64,000 nucleotides of DNA from positions 37,253-101,252 of the forward strand of contig CAYWRM010000011.1 in NCBI GenBank assembly GCA_964460905.1. The letters run 5' to 3'. Positions within the stretch are counted from its first letter, which is position 1. Each line of letters begins with the position of its first letter. Positions 26,946 to 36,509 of this stretch are shown piece after piece. The translations under genes and the position numbers were made by a program. Source of the DNA: GCA-002708315 sp964460905 (GTDB lineage: Bacteria; Bacteroidota; Bacteroidia; Bacteroidales; F082). The notes beneath the pieces were generated by a model. That model was not told the origin of the DNA. It did no database searches and saw only the letters and a list, made by a program, of their open reading frames with translations.

Positions 26946-27134
26946 TTTATCAGATTAGCATTATGTTAATCCATGCTCAAAATTAAAAACTTATATGAAA
27001 TGGGCTATATAACTAAAAGTTTTTGTTGATAAATTATAACTTTTGTTAATAACCTACTCCCGGAAGGTGGTATGATTAGTACTGGTATAGTTGTTGTTCC
27101 CTTTGAAAGAAGAACAACAGTTTAACAAACTATT

Positions 27135-28808
27135 CTAATTCTTAATAATTTTAACAACGTCGGTTCTATGTTTTGTAATTACTTTAAGGAAGTAAACTCC
27201 TTGTGAAAGTTGAAGCAATTCATCGTTTAATTCAAAACTATTACTATATTTTGAAAGGCTAACTGTGCTACTAAGAACCAGGTTTCCAGCAATGTTAAAA
27301 ATCTCAACACTAACATTTTCAGCACTATCTATGTTTACAGAAACATGCAGTTTGTTAACAAAAGGAACTGGTGATGCTTTAACAAATTCAGTGCTATATG
27401 AGGGAGGAGTAATTGCTGTTAATATTGAGTCGGCTTCGTTAAAGTTTGGAATTCCCCATCCCATAAGGTCGTTTGGATCGCTTACCAATGATCCACTTTC
27501 TCTAATCGACTCATAAATCTCCATCATAGTCATATCTGGGTGTGATTGCCACAAACATGCTGACATACCTGCCAAAATTGGCGAGGAAAATGATGTTCCG
27601 TTTCCTGTAGTGGAAATATTAGTAGTACCCGTTGCAATAGTTGCACCTTGTCCGCATGCCATTACCGTGGGTTTAATTCTTCCATCAGCTGTAGGTCCAA
27701 TGGAACTAAATGATGCCCTTTGACCGTTAAGTTTAACTGCTCCGATTGTCAATACGCTATCACCATCAGCAGGAGCTCCAATCCATGGAAAACTAGAGCT
27801 GGATCCACTGTTTCCTGCACTATTTACAACAAGTATGCCCTTTGAGGCAGCAATATCAGCTGCACGAGTAATCACAGTAGAATCTCCATTCATTGCACTA
27901 TGCGGATGATCAAAAATAGGATTGTCAAAATCGATATAACCCAGTGATGAGTTAATAATATCGGCACCAACGCTATCAGCAAATTCTGCAGCTGACATCC
28001 AATTGTATTCTTCAATAACATTTTCATGTGGGGATTCTTCTGAACGTAATAGCCAGTATTCAGCTTCAGGTGCTGTGCCAATCATTTCACCTGAAAGATT
28101 TGCACCCATACATGAAAGTACCATTTTGCCATGCTCACTATCGTTAAAAACGCTTCCTCCAATGTAAACAAAGTCTTTGCTGCCAAGTATTCTGTCATTT
28201 TCCCATAAATATTCTAGTACAGGATGGGTTAAGGCTCCTGTAAATCCTGCATCTAATATTGCTATAACCATACCTTCACCCTGATATCCGGCGTCATGCA
28301 GAGGAATACCATTGAGTTGTTCAATCTGTCCGTAAGCTAAACCATAATTCAATGAACTTGTTGAATTATTATTTCGAGATGAAAAGTTCCCATTTTCTAA
28401 GTCTACATCAATTTCTTTGAATTTTTCATTATTAAAATTCTCCGAATAATTAAATTTTACAGATCCGCTAACATATGGTAGAGCTTCAATTTGCTCAATA
28501 AGACCAAGGTCTTCAGTAAAAACTGTAACTCCATTTAGCCAACGTGTAGGGTTTAATATATCAACACCTATATCAGCTACACCCTGAATATATACTTGAT
28601 TAACAGGGATGTCATTTTCATTGATAACTATCCCCTGGCGATTTCTGCGATCGAGGGCTCGTTGAGTTAAGAATTCGCCAGGATTATCAATGGAATATGG
28701 AGAATTGCTTTTATCGGTAAATTGAATGTAATATTTATCAGGAGCTATCTGAGCAATTGAATTAATTATAATTCCAATTAGAAATATTAGTAGGATGTTT
28801 CGTTTCAT
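27135..28808 (-). CDS. Secreted subtilisin-family serine protease with T9SS sorting domain
   Basis: The 557-residue protein has a signal peptide (1-19), an inhibitor-like propeptide (about 22-125), and an S8 peptidase domain with the complete triad: Asp in MVIAILDAGF (D186), His in DSEHGKMVLS (H226) and Ser in GNGTSFSSPILAG (S406); the oxyanion Asn lies in NSAGNSG. The end has a sorting domain (VKASPVPFVNKLHV ... IFNIAGNLVL ... LSQGVYFLKV). It should be secreted by the T9SS as an endopeptidase. A GTTGTTC/GAACAAC hairpin at 27093-27118 lies just downstream. Confidence 0.93.
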   Translation of the reverse strand: MKRNILLIFLIGIIINSIAQIAPDKYYIQFTDKSNSPYSIDNPGEFLTQRALDRRNRQGIVINENDIPVNQVYIQGVADIGVDILNPTRWLNGVTVFTEDLGLIEQIEALPYVSGSVKFNYSENFNNEKFKEIDVDLENGNFSSRNNNSTSSLNYGLAYGQIEQLNGIPLHDAGYQGEGMVIAILDAGFTGALTHPVLEYLWENDRILGSKDFVYIGGSVFNDSEHGKMVLSCMGANLSGEMIGTAPEAEYWLLRSEESPHENVIEEYNWMSAAEFADSVGADIINSSLGYIDFDNPIFDHPHSAMNGDSTVITRAADIAASKGILVVNSAGNSGSSSSFPWIGAPADGDSVLTIGAVKLNGQRASFSSIGPTADGRIKPTVMACGQGATIATGTTNISTTGNGTSFSSPILAGMSACLWQSHPDMTMMEIYESIRESGSLVSDPNDLMGWGIPNFNEADSILTAITPPSYSTEFVKASPVPFVNKLHVSVNIDSAENVSVEIFNIAGNLVLSSTVSLSKYSNSFELNDELLQLSQGVYFLKVITKHRTDVVKIIKN

Positions 28809-28837
28809 ATCTATTTAACTATTTGTATTCATTTTGA

Positions 28838-28845
28838 CAAAAATA
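28838..28845 (-). promoter_or_regulatory. Candidate -7 element for the subtilase gene
   Basis: CAAAAATA on the plus strand gives TATTTTTG on the transcribed strand, 30 bases before the start at 28808. No -33 partner was found. Confidence 0.4.
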
Positions 28846-28874
28846 ATGTCGATTAAGTTGCACTTATTAATTTA

Positions 28875-30770
28875 CTAATTTACAATTACTATTTCATTGT
28901 TTTCTTGAACAACATCTGGAATTTCCTTATTGCCAAGAATTACCTTTTGAATTTCCTTTTCAGGATTAGCTTGTATTATTATTGCTGGATCACCTGTACG
29001 CCAGATGGATGTGTTTACATAATACTCAGTATTTGTTCCATCTGTAAAATAGCAAGTAACAGCAACTGGCAAAGGTAAGCCACCATTATTTTCAATTACA
29101 ACTTTATTGTTGAGTGTTACTTTTTTAATTCCTAAATCAGCGTAAGCACGATCGAAAAACCAGGGTTGAATATACCAGTCAAGATCTTGTCCGGTAACAT
29201 TTTCGAACGTATTAAAGAAATCATATGGAATAGGATGTTTACCATTCCATCTATCCATATATGCGTGTAAAGCTTCCTTAAACAACTTGTCGCCTAGAGT
29301 ATTACGTAAAAATGCATAGGCCATTGCCGATCGATTGTAAGCATGAACACGATATGAAGCATAGTCAGTAATTAGATTTGAAGGAAATATCAAAGGCACT
29401 TCTTTTTCTTTTCCACTTAGGTCTTGAAAACTATTTGATACATTCTCAAAATAATTATTATCAGGCTCCATTTGATCTAATATACCATATGTAAGCCATG
29501 TTGCCCAACCTTCATCCATCCATGCATATTTTCTTTCGTTAGTACCCATGTAAAACGGAAAATAACTGTGAGATATTTCGTGGAAAATTAGACCAATTGC
29601 TTGTTCTCTATCTGATGGATCTCCTTCATTTACCATCATTGGCGATTCCATTCCACCTCTTTTTCTTCCATTGCAAAATGATGTAATGTGCGAATAAGGA
29701 AACGGATATCCGGGTAAGCTGTCAACCATAAATTTAACACTCTCTTTGGCAAAATAAGCACCTTCATCAAATGAATCAACCGAATCAGGATAAACGACAT
29801 CAACAAATACACGGCGACCTGTAACTTTGTCGGCAATTATAGAAGTACCATCCCAATTTGAATATTTTGAAACACCAAATGTAAAATCAGGAACATGATC
29901 TGCAATAAAATGCCATTGATTAGTTTCATTGCTTTTAAGTACCTTATTATTTTTTGTGTCGGAGAAAGAGAATATATTAATAACGTTGTCCGACTTTTTA
30001 GCTTTGTTGTAATTTTCTACTACTTTTTCAGTGTATAATTGGTTAATGTTTTCAAGTTCACCAGTTGCCCAAACCGTAAATCCGGGAGGTGTTTCGATGG
30101 TTACATTGTAGTTGTTGAAATCGTTATAAAATTCAACTGTTCCTAAATATTCAATCCTGTCCCAGCCGTCAACATCGTCATATACAGCTATTTGAGGATA
30201 CCAATAAGCAATAAATAATCTGTCGTTGCCATAGTTTCCCATTCTTACCCAGCGCTTTCGCGGAATATTAAATTCCCAATCAATATCCAATTGTAATGAA
30301 TCACCCGGTAACAGCTTGTTTTCAAGAAAGACATACATGTTAGTTGTTGAACGCCTTACATTCTTTGTTTCGTTAATGTTGATGTCATTTCCATTGATAT
30401 TTAAACTTACAATTGAAGTACCATCGGTTAAATCATCATCACCAATTGCCCACGACCGTGAATTTCCTTTCTTATAAAAATCAGGATACAAACGTATTAC
30501 TATCATTTTTAGCGAATCAGGGCTGTTGTTGTGATAGTTAATAGATTCGCTTCCAATAAGTTTGCTATCCTTCGTGTTAAGTAGTGCATTAATACTATAA
30601 TCACTATAATTTTGCCAATAATTTGGTCCGGGGTTTCCGTCATTAGATCTTGTTCCATCCTGAAATGCTTTAGCAATTTCGAGGGGCATCTTATTGGTAG
30701 TTTGTGCTTCAGCAATTGTAATAGTGAAAACAATTGCAATTACAATAGAAGTTTTAAATATCCTAATCAT
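28875..30770 (-). CDS. Exported M1-family zinc metallopeptidase
   Basis: The 631-residue protein has a signal peptide (1-22), a beta-rich N-terminal domain and the gluzincin motif HEISH at 397-401 with the third zinc ligand Glu at 420 in WMDEGWATW, exact M1 spacing (HExxH-x18-E). A GMESPMMVN segment takes the place of the GAMEN exopeptidase motif, so the substrate preference may differ from classical aminopeptidases. No T9SS sorting domain is present, so it is probably periplasmic. It lies 66 bases upstream of the subtilase gene on the same strand, and both may serve protein use from the environment. Confidence 0.92.
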   Translation of the reverse strand: MIRIFKTSIVIAIVFTITIAEAQTTNKMPLEIAKAFQDGTRSNDGNPGPNYWQNYSDYSINALLNTKDSKLIGSESINYHNNSPDSLKMIVIRLYPDFYKKGNSRSWAIGDDDLTDGTSIVSLNINGNDININETKNVRRSTTNMYVFLENKLLPGDSLQLDIDWEFNIPRKRWVRMGNYGNDRLFIAYWYPQIAVYDDVDGWDRIEYLGTVEFYNDFNNYNVTIETPPGFTVWATGELENINQLYTEKVVENYNKAKKSDNVINIFSFSDTKNNKVLKSNETNQWHFIADHVPDFTFGVSKYSNWDGTSIIADKVTGRRVFVDVVYPDSVDSFDEGAYFAKESVKFMVDSLPGYPFPYSHITSFCNGRKRGGMESPMMVNEGDPSDREQAIGLIFHEISHSYFPFYMGTNERKYAWMDEGWATWLTYGILDQMEPDNNYFENVSNSFQDLSGKEKEVPLIFPSNLITDYASYRVHAYNRSAMAYAFLRNTLGDKLFKEALHAYMDRWNGKHPIPYDFFNTFENVTGQDLDWYIQPWFFDRAYADLGIKKVTLNNKVVIENNGGLPLPVAVTCYFTDGTNTEYYVNTSIWRTGDPAIIIQANPEKEIQKVILGNKEIPDVVQENNEIVIVN

Positions 30771-30953
30771 ATGAATTTGGTTTCTGTTTATTTTAGTGAT
30801 TTAATTTGGTAAAAATAATAATAAATGATATGATGAAACTTGAGATGCTTTTAAGAAGTATGTTGTTGTCAATAAATAGCACACTTAAATAAAAAAAATG
30901 AGTTGAATCAAAGTTATCTTGAGCACAGTGAATATTGATTCATTATCAGTAAG

Positions 30954-32153
30954 CTAAGGCATAGGATGTCTATGTATATGCTCTGAAATAGGTAGTTCTT
31001 TTTTGATACTTAATAGCAATACTATTACAATAACAAATAGCAAAGAAATTGAACTCATTCCAATTATGGGGCTGGTATATTCAAAAATCTGTCCGATAAC
31101 AAAAGGAATGATAATCCCCCCAATTGAAATTGAAATAAACAATATTGTATATGCACTTGACGAATGTGATTTTGGGTAAACAGCTGCTGCTGAAAGAAAT
31201 AATGGGTTTATTCCTGAAATAAAAATCATAGCGATAAAGAAAAGTATAATGTTTATTATTACCGAATTAGGTAGAGGTGCTAAAAAAACAAACACTGTTG
31301 ATACCGGAACTAAAAGAGTTAATGTACGATAAACTGTAATTTTAGGCGCTACTCTTGCCCAAATTTGTCGACCGATTACTGCAGCAATTCCCATAGTTGC
31401 AAGTATAATGTGAGAAGTACCAGGTGAAGTTCCCCTTTTATCCTCGAGAAATGTGATCAGCCAGGTTAAGAATCCTATTGCAGCACCAGATGAAATAATT
31501 AATGCAATTACCATTCTGAAAAAAAACTTTTTGTCGAAAGATATAATTTCTTTAACTATATGTGGAGTAAGTTTTTCTGCCTTATCAATAGGTTCATGCT
31601 TTGCAAGAATAATAGGTATTAATGCCGGGAGTATTAGTAGCCCGGGAAAAGCAAAACACCACCGCCATGATATGTCAAAGTATGAAATAATTCCGGGAAA
31701 AATGGGACCAATTACAAACCCCAATGCTAAAAAGCTAAAAATAACCGATTGTAATTGAGCACTTTTTTCACTATATATATTTGTAGTATAAATGCCTGGA
31801 AGAGTAACCATTATTCCATTTCCAAAACCGGTGAAAAAAGAGAGAATAGCAAAAAGTATAAACAGATGGCTTTGTGAAGCAATTATTAGTGAAGCCGAAA
31901 CAATAATAGCACCCGATATCATAAGTTGTTTAACACTAAACTTTTTAATTAAATGTGTTATCACAAATGCACTAATCATTATTCCTGAGAAGAAAATAAG
32001 GGGAAGAATTCCTGCTTCACCCTCCCTGATATGAAAGTGCTTCATTAACATGTGAATTGTTGAAGGAACAAGTAATTGTACAAAACCGGTAATTACTACC
32101 ATTGGGTAGAAGGCATACATTACTGCCATTGAACGGGATGATTTTTCTGTCAT
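30954..32153 (-). CDS. Major facilitator superfamily transporter
   Basis: The 399-residue protein has twelve predicted hydrophobic helices, typical MFS length, with the loop-equivalent FSVKQLMISG and GFGNGIMVTLPGIY in the first half. It lacks a signature that would tell the substrate. It is the last gene of a tightly packed minus-strand cluster: 15 bases separate it from the upstream exported protein. The cluster suggests that the transporter takes up a product of the exported proteins encoded with it, but this is inference. Confidence 0.85.
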   Translation of the reverse strand: MTEKSSRSMAVMYAFYPMVVITGFVQLLVPSTIHMLMKHFHIREGEAGILPLIFFSGIMISAFVITHLIKKFSVKQLMISGAIIVSASLIIASQSHLFILFAILSFFTGFGNGIMVTLPGIYTTNIYSEKSAQLQSVIFSFLALGFVIGPIFPGIISYFDISWRWCFAFPGLLILPALIPIILAKHEPIDKAEKLTPHIVKEIISFDKKFFFRMVIALIISSGAAIGFLTWLITFLEDKRGTSPGTSHIILATMGIAAVIGRQIWARVAPKITVYRTLTLLVPVSTVFVFLAPLPNSVIINIILFFIAMIFISGINPLFLSAAAVYPKSHSSSAYTILFISISIGGIIIPFVIGQIFEYTSPIIGMSSISLLFVIVIVLLLSIKKELPISEHIHRHPMP

Positions 32154-32168
32154 AGATGATAGTTAAAT

Positions 32169-33440
32169 TTACGTCTTCCTCTTCTTCTTTTTAGCCGCTG
32201 GAAACAATACATTATTAAGTATTAACCGATAACCCGGTGAATTGGGGTGAAGGTTCAGATCGGTTTGTGGATCACCAATACGATGTTGATAATCTTCAGG
32301 GTCGTGACCGCCGTAGAAAGTCCAGAACCCTTTTCCAAATTCACCATGAATGTATCGTGCTTCATTTGCTGCTTTGTTTTCTCCCATAATTATAACATTC
32401 GACTGAATAAGGTCTTTGTTAAATGCAGTAGTCTGTCCCATAAATCCTTTTACTAACCGAACATGGTTTTGGCAAAGAATAGTTGGGATATGATCCCATT
32501 TAGCCGAAAAGTCAAAAAGCATAAAGTAGTCGTTGGATTTGTGGATTGATCTGGGACGTGTTTCAGTAACATCAATATTTGATATCTCGTACTTACCTGG
32601 GTTTTTCACAATGGTGAAATCTTTAAAAACCATACAATTGTTGTAATCAAGATTTTCTTGTGCCCCGGCAGACATAGGATCACCATCGAACATTACATCA
32701 CAAATATCAACATTCTCGGCAGCAAGGGCAACATCATAGCTGTCGGTTGCCGAGCACATTGCAAATAAGTAACCGCCACCAAGAACGAAGTCACGAATTT
32801 TTTTTGCAACTGCAAGTTTTAATTCTGATACTTTTTCAAACCCCAATTCGGCAGCAACTTTTTCGTTGGCTGCCACATCATCTTTGTACCATGGGTAGTT
32901 ACGATAATGTGACCAGAATTTTCCATATTGACCGGTAAAATCTTCGTGATGTAGGTGAAGCCAATCATAAGTTGGTAGCATTCCACTAATTACTTCCTGG
33001 TCGTAAACTACATCATATGGTATTTCAGCATATGTAAGAGCCAGGGTAACAGCATCATCCCAGGGTTGCTTGTTTTTTGGTGAATAAACAGCAATTGTTG
33101 GAGCTTTTTGCAATTCTATAATATCCATATTAACATCGGGTTGCAATATTTGCTGTTTTATTGAGGATGATTGAACATCTGTAATAACCTGAGATGTAAC
33201 CCCTCTGATAACACACTCATCTTCAAATAATTGATGATATTTTATTAGGTAACTGCCTCCTCTATAGTTTAATAGCCACTCAACCTCAGCTCCTCGATCT
33301 AATATCCAATAAGCAACACCGTAGGCTTTTAGATGATTTTTTTGGGATTTATCCATGGGGATTAACAACCATGCTGCTTTTGCAGATGAGCTTATGCTAA
33401 TTATTAAGACTAATAATATATATATAGTTTTTTTAATCAT
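32169..33440 (-). CDS. Exported protein of the family often labelled asparagine synthetase B
   Basis: The ATG at 33440 (eight-base overlap with the upstream stop) gives a clean signal peptide (MIKKTIYILLVLIISISSSAKA); the frame opens five codons earlier. The mature protein starts AWLLIPMDKSQKNHLKAYGV and matches a Bacteroidota family that automatic annotation calls asparagine synthetase B. I see no AsnB motifs: no N-terminal Cys and no ATP pyrophosphatase SGGxDS loop. Instead a Rossmann-like half with VLGGGYLFAMCSATDS and a late GKGFWTFYGGHDPED segment recalls class I glutamine amidotransferase-like folds. The function is unknown. It is translationally coupled to a CapD-like gene. Confidence 0.75.
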   Translation of the reverse strand: MIKKTIYILLVLIISISSSAKAAWLLIPMDKSQKNHLKAYGVAYWILDRGAEVEWLLNYRGGSYLIKYHQLFEDECVIRGVTSQVITDVQSSSIKQQILQPDVNMDIIELQKAPTIAVYSPKNKQPWDDAVTLALTYAEIPYDVVYDQEVISGMLPTYDWLHLHHEDFTGQYGKFWSHYRNYPWYKDDVAANEKVAAELGFEKVSELKLAVAKKIRDFVLGGGYLFAMCSATDSYDVALAAENVDICDVMFDGDPMSAGAQENLDYNNCMVFKDFTIVKNPGKYEISNIDVTETRPRSIHKSNDYFMLFDFSAKWDHIPTILCQNHVRLVKGFMGQTTAFNKDLIQSNVIIMGENKAANEARYIHGEFGKGFWTFYGGHDPEDYQHRIGDPQTDLNLHPNSPGYRLILNNVLFPAAKKKKRKT

Positions 33441-34383
33441 TATATAATTTTTCAAATGATTTCTGAATCTTTTTATTTGATTTTACTTCTTCTTTAATGT
33501 TAATTTTACTGATTGCCGATTCTACTAGTCTTAGATTATACTTGTAATTTTTAATTTTTCCAAGCCCCTGAATATCAGTTTTTATAATTTCATCTTTAGA
33601 GAAGGTTTTCTCAACTAATTTCTCACCGGGTTTCATACCAATTATGTCAACTACTATTTCTTTACCAGATTCTTTAATCATTATATTGGCCAAATCAATA
33701 ATTTTAACCGGCTTATCATATGATACATAAACACCTTTGTTTATTCCGTTTACAATAAGATAAGCCAATAGTTCGGCAGCTCGCTCACCTGTTACAAACA
33801 TACGACTCATATCAGGATGTGTTATTGTAATATTCTGATTATTTTTAATCTGCTTCTTAAAGATTAAAGTAACTGCCCCATTACTATCAATAACATTTGG
33901 CATTCTTAAACTTATAAACTTTGTTGTTTTGGAGTTTAACTTTTGAAAATACTGCTCAATCAAAAATTTTCCAATACCAACCACCGATACAGCATCCTGT
34001 GCTAGGTTTGATGATGTGAATACCATCGATTTCAACCCATATTTTATTGAAAGTTCAGCCAATATTATTGATGCAACATAATTTACTGTAATTACTTTTT
34101 CAGGATTGTTTTCCCCGTCAGAAACACGTGCCATGGATGCCAGATGAATTACATGAGCTGGTTTGTAGGTTCTAAAAATATTTTCAAATGAACCGGGCTT
34201 AAGCAAATCAGCTTTTTCAAAGTGCAACCTACTATTTTCCTTGTAGTTTCCTTTCTTATTTCTATAAGTAACAACTATATTAAAATTTGTTTCTTTAAGA
34301 AGCTTATCAACTAAAAACTTACATACATAACCTGTACTACCGGTTATTAGAATAGTAGGTTGTTTGTGACTTTGTTGTTGCAT
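33433..34383 (-). CDS. CapD/FlaA1-like nucleotide-sugar epimerase-dehydratase family protein with altered active site
   Basis: The 316-residue protein is an extended SDR. TGSTGYVC replaces the usual TGxxGxxG (third Gly is Cys). The C-terminal half matches the CapD/FlaA1 dehydratases: IFKKQIKNNQNITITHPDMSR, KPVKIIDLANIMI and GMKPGEKLVE. In that family the catalytic stretch is STDKAVNPTNVMGATK; here the ungapped equivalent is SSNLAQDAVSVVGIGK, so the Thr-Asp-Lys triplet is lost while the final Lys stays. It may be inactive as a dehydratase, or act on another substrate. It overlaps the next gene by eight bases and follows the C26 gene after 29 bases. Confidence 0.8.
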   Translation of the reverse strand: MQQQSHKQPTILITGSTGYVCKFLVDKLLKETNFNIVVTYRNKKGNYKENSRLHFEKADLLKPGSFENIFRTYKPAHVIHLASMARVSDGENNPEKVITVNYVASIILAELSIKYGLKSMVFTSSNLAQDAVSVVGIGKFLIEQYFQKLNSKTTKFISLRMPNVIDSNGAVTLIFKKQIKNNQNITITHPDMSRMFVTGERAAELLAYLIVNGINKGVYVSYDKPVKIIDLANIMIKESGKEIVVDIIGMKPGEKLVEKTFSKDEIIKTDIQGLGKIKNYKYNLRLVESAISKINIKEEVKSNKKIQKSFEKLYND

Positions 34384-34412
34384 TAGTTTGGTTACTACTT
34401 GTTTAGGAAGGT

Positions 34413-35216
34413 TTAAAAATTAATATTTTCATAATTAGCCACTTCCAATAAGAACTTCTTTGCAAGTGGAGCTGACAGCGGATGTAAAGTGTCCATTGCT
34501 TCAGGATGCCACTGTACTGCCATTAAAAAATGACTGTTTGTTGTATCAGCCCATTCAATAGCTTCCGGAAAATTGTCTTCTGCATAAGCGGAAATAAGTA
34601 GGCTTTTGCCCAACTTCTCAATTCCCTGATGATGATGGCTTACTACATCACCTTTGTTGTTGCCTTTGCAAGTTTTATATAAACGAGTGTTAATTACTAA
34701 TTCAATCGGATGATATGATCTGCTAAAATTAGGACTTCGATGCTTAACAATTGTATCATAATCGGTTGGAATATCAATATAAAGAGTTCCTCCTTGTGAG
34801 ATGTTAAGAATTTGCTCACCTCGGCAAATACCAAAAATTGGTATTTTGTCGGCAATAGCGTTGTCTATCAATGCAAATTCAAGGCTATCACGATATCTGT
34901 CGAAAGTGCCACAGCGGGAAGTGTCATCAATTTTACCGTAATATCCGGGGAATACATCTTCACCCCCCGTAAGCAGTAGTCCATCACAAGTTTTCAATAA
35001 CTTTACGGCAGAATCAATCCCCAATGGGTATAGGTTGTAGTACATAATGTCATTATTGTACCTCAACAACCAATCGGCATATTTTGTAATGCTTTGGTCA
35101 GACTTCTCCTTAGAGATTGCAATTTTTACTTGTTTAGGGCTTTTAGTTTCACATGAAGTGAAAAATATATTGATTGCAATTACAAAGCTTAGTGCGTAAA
35201 TAATTTGTTTTAACAT
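34413..35216 (-). CDS. Gamma-glutamyl-gamma-aminobutyrate hydrolase-like (C26) lipoprotein
   Basis: The 267-residue protein has a lipoprotein signal (INIFFTSCETKS, Cys about 22) and a class I glutamine amidotransferase domain: LLTGGEDVFPGYYG, the nucleophile elbow FGICRGEQILN, SHHHQGIEKLG and QWHPEAMDT. The C-H-E triad is therefore intact. C26/PuuD-type enzymes cleave gamma-glutamyl amide bonds; a lipid-anchored exported form would act on an extracellular or periplasmic gamma-glutamyl compound. It is the first gene of the four-gene minus-strand cluster 30954-35216. Confidence 0.88.
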   Translation of the reverse strand: MLKQIIYALSFVIAINIFFTSCETKSPKQVKIAISKEKSDQSITKYADWLLRYNNDIMYYNLYPLGIDSAVKLLKTCDGLLLTGGEDVFPGYYGKIDDTSRCGTFDRYRDSLEFALIDNAIADKIPIFGICRGEQILNISQGGTLYIDIPTDYDTIVKHRSPNFSRSYHPIELVINTRLYKTCKGNNKGDVVSHHHQGIEKLGKSLLISAYAEDNFPEAIEWADTTNSHFLMAVQWHPEAMDTLHPLSAPLAKKFLLEVANYENINF

Positions 35217-35277
35217 GAACTACATTTTTTAATTGAAGTTGTCAAAATTAATAATTTGATTGATGTAATAAATTTAC

Positions 35278-35310
35278 TTTGGATAAAAGCAGAACAAATA
35301 ACTATTTTTG
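35278..35310 (+). promoter_or_regulatory. Bacteroidota-type promoter for the ABC importer operon
   Basis: A -33 TTTG at 35278-35281 and a -7 TATTTTTG at 35303-35310 are separated by 21 bases, the spacing known for Bacteroidota sigma-ABfr promoters. The predicted transcript start falls about 15 bases before the ATG at 35332. Confidence 0.65.
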
Positions 35311-35331
35311 CATGCAATCATAATATTCTAA

Positions 35332-36495
35332 ATGGATATACAAGATAAAATAAAAAATTGGTCTCTTTTACTACTTTTAATATTTGTGATACAACTTATA
35401 TCCTGTTCTGAGGATGAAAAATCACTGTCTGTTAGTAAATTATTTACTAGTAATAATGGTAAAGAGCTGGTCTCATCTGTGAACTATGCTGAAGGATTTG
35501 ATATATATGAAATGGATAATATTAAAAAACTTGTTATTTATAATCCGCAAAATAAAGATAAAATACTATCTATTTACTATTTAGCAGATTCGGTTTATCA
35601 TCAGGGTTATCCATCTTCACCCGAATTTCTGGAAATTCCAATTAACAATGTTGCTGTTTTCTCTGCAACTCAGCTAAATGCTTTTAGTAAGTTAAATATT
35701 CTTGATAAAGTATGTGCAATTAGTGAATCTGAATATATTAGGAATCCTGATATTAAAGAAATGTACAAAAATGGAGAGATAGTTGAATTAGCAGGCAATG
35801 GTAACTTCTATTTGGAGCGAACTTTGGAAGTAAATCCCAGTATTATTTTTTATTCTCCATACAATTTGGCTCAAAAACATCCCTTGGCAGCTACTGAGTT
35901 AACTATGATTCCGTTTTTTGATTTTATGGAATCAGATCCTCTTGGAAGAGCCGAGTGGATAAAATTTACTGCTTTGTTTTTTGGTAAAGAGACTGAAGCA
36001 AACGATATTTTTGATACCATTGTAGGTAAATATAATGTGTATAAAGAACTTGCATCAGGTTCAATAAATAAGCCCACAGTTTTTTCCGATAAGTATTATA
36101 GTGGGCAATGGTTTGTGTCGGGGGGTAATAGTTATATTGCTCAATTATTTAATGATGCAGGGGCTGATTATTTATGGAAGGATAATCAAAACACAGGAAG
36201 TATTAATCTTGACTTTGAAGTTGTTTATAGTAAGGCTCATGATGCTGATTTTTGGAGAATAGTTGGTACCTACTCAAATGGATTTTCTTATGAGAAATTG
36301 TTGGCAGAAAATGAACTTTATTATAATTTTAAAGCATTTAATGATAAACAGGTAATATTTTGTGATTCCAAAACATCTACTTATTTTGAAACGGGTACAC
36401 TCGAACCACATTTGTTGTTGGCTGATTTTATTTATGTATTTCATCCTGAGCTAATGGAAGGTTACAAACCAAAATATTATCATCTTTGTAAATAA
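35332..36495 (+). CDS. ABC importer substrate-binding lipoprotein (siderophore/cobalamin type)
   Basis: The 387-residue protein has a lipoprotein signal (FVIQLISCSED, lipobox Cys about 26) and the class III binding-protein fold of FecB/BtuF/FhuD: VAVFSATQLNAFSKLNILDKVCAI, a helix-backbone segment, and GQWFVSGGNSYIAQLFNDAGADYLW. It is the first gene of an operon with a FecCD permease and a FecE-like ATPase, so it delivers an iron chelate, haem or corrinoid to that permease. The exact ligand cannot be told; no TonB-dependent receptor is encoded next to it. A promoter with good spacing lies just upstream. Confidence 0.9.
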   Translation: MDIQDKIKNWSLLLLLIFVIQLISCSEDEKSLSVSKLFTSNNGKELVSSVNYAEGFDIYEMDNIKKLVIYNPQNKDKILSIYYLADSVYHQGYPSSPEFLEIPINNVAVFSATQLNAFSKLNILDKVCAISESEYIRNPDIKEMYKNGEIVELAGNGNFYLERTLEVNPSIIFYSPYNLAQKHPLAATELTMIPFFDFMESDPLGRAEWIKFTALFFGKETEANDIFDTIVGKYNVYKELASGSINKPTVFSDKYYSGQWFVSGGNSYIAQLFNDAGADYLWKDNQNTGSINLDFEVVYSKAHDADFWRIVGTYSNGFSYEKLLAENELYYNFKAFNDKQVIFCDSKTSTYFETGTLEPHLLLADFIYVFHPELMEGYKPKYYHLCK

Positions 36496-36509
36496 TTAAG
36501 ATCGCAAAT

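Noticed and set aside
33450..34383. Plain UDP-glucose 4-epimerase call for the SDR protein
   Set aside because: The C-terminal motifs (HPDMSR, KPVKIIDLA, GMKPGEKL) are those of CapD/FlaA1, and the epimerase YxxxK is absent.
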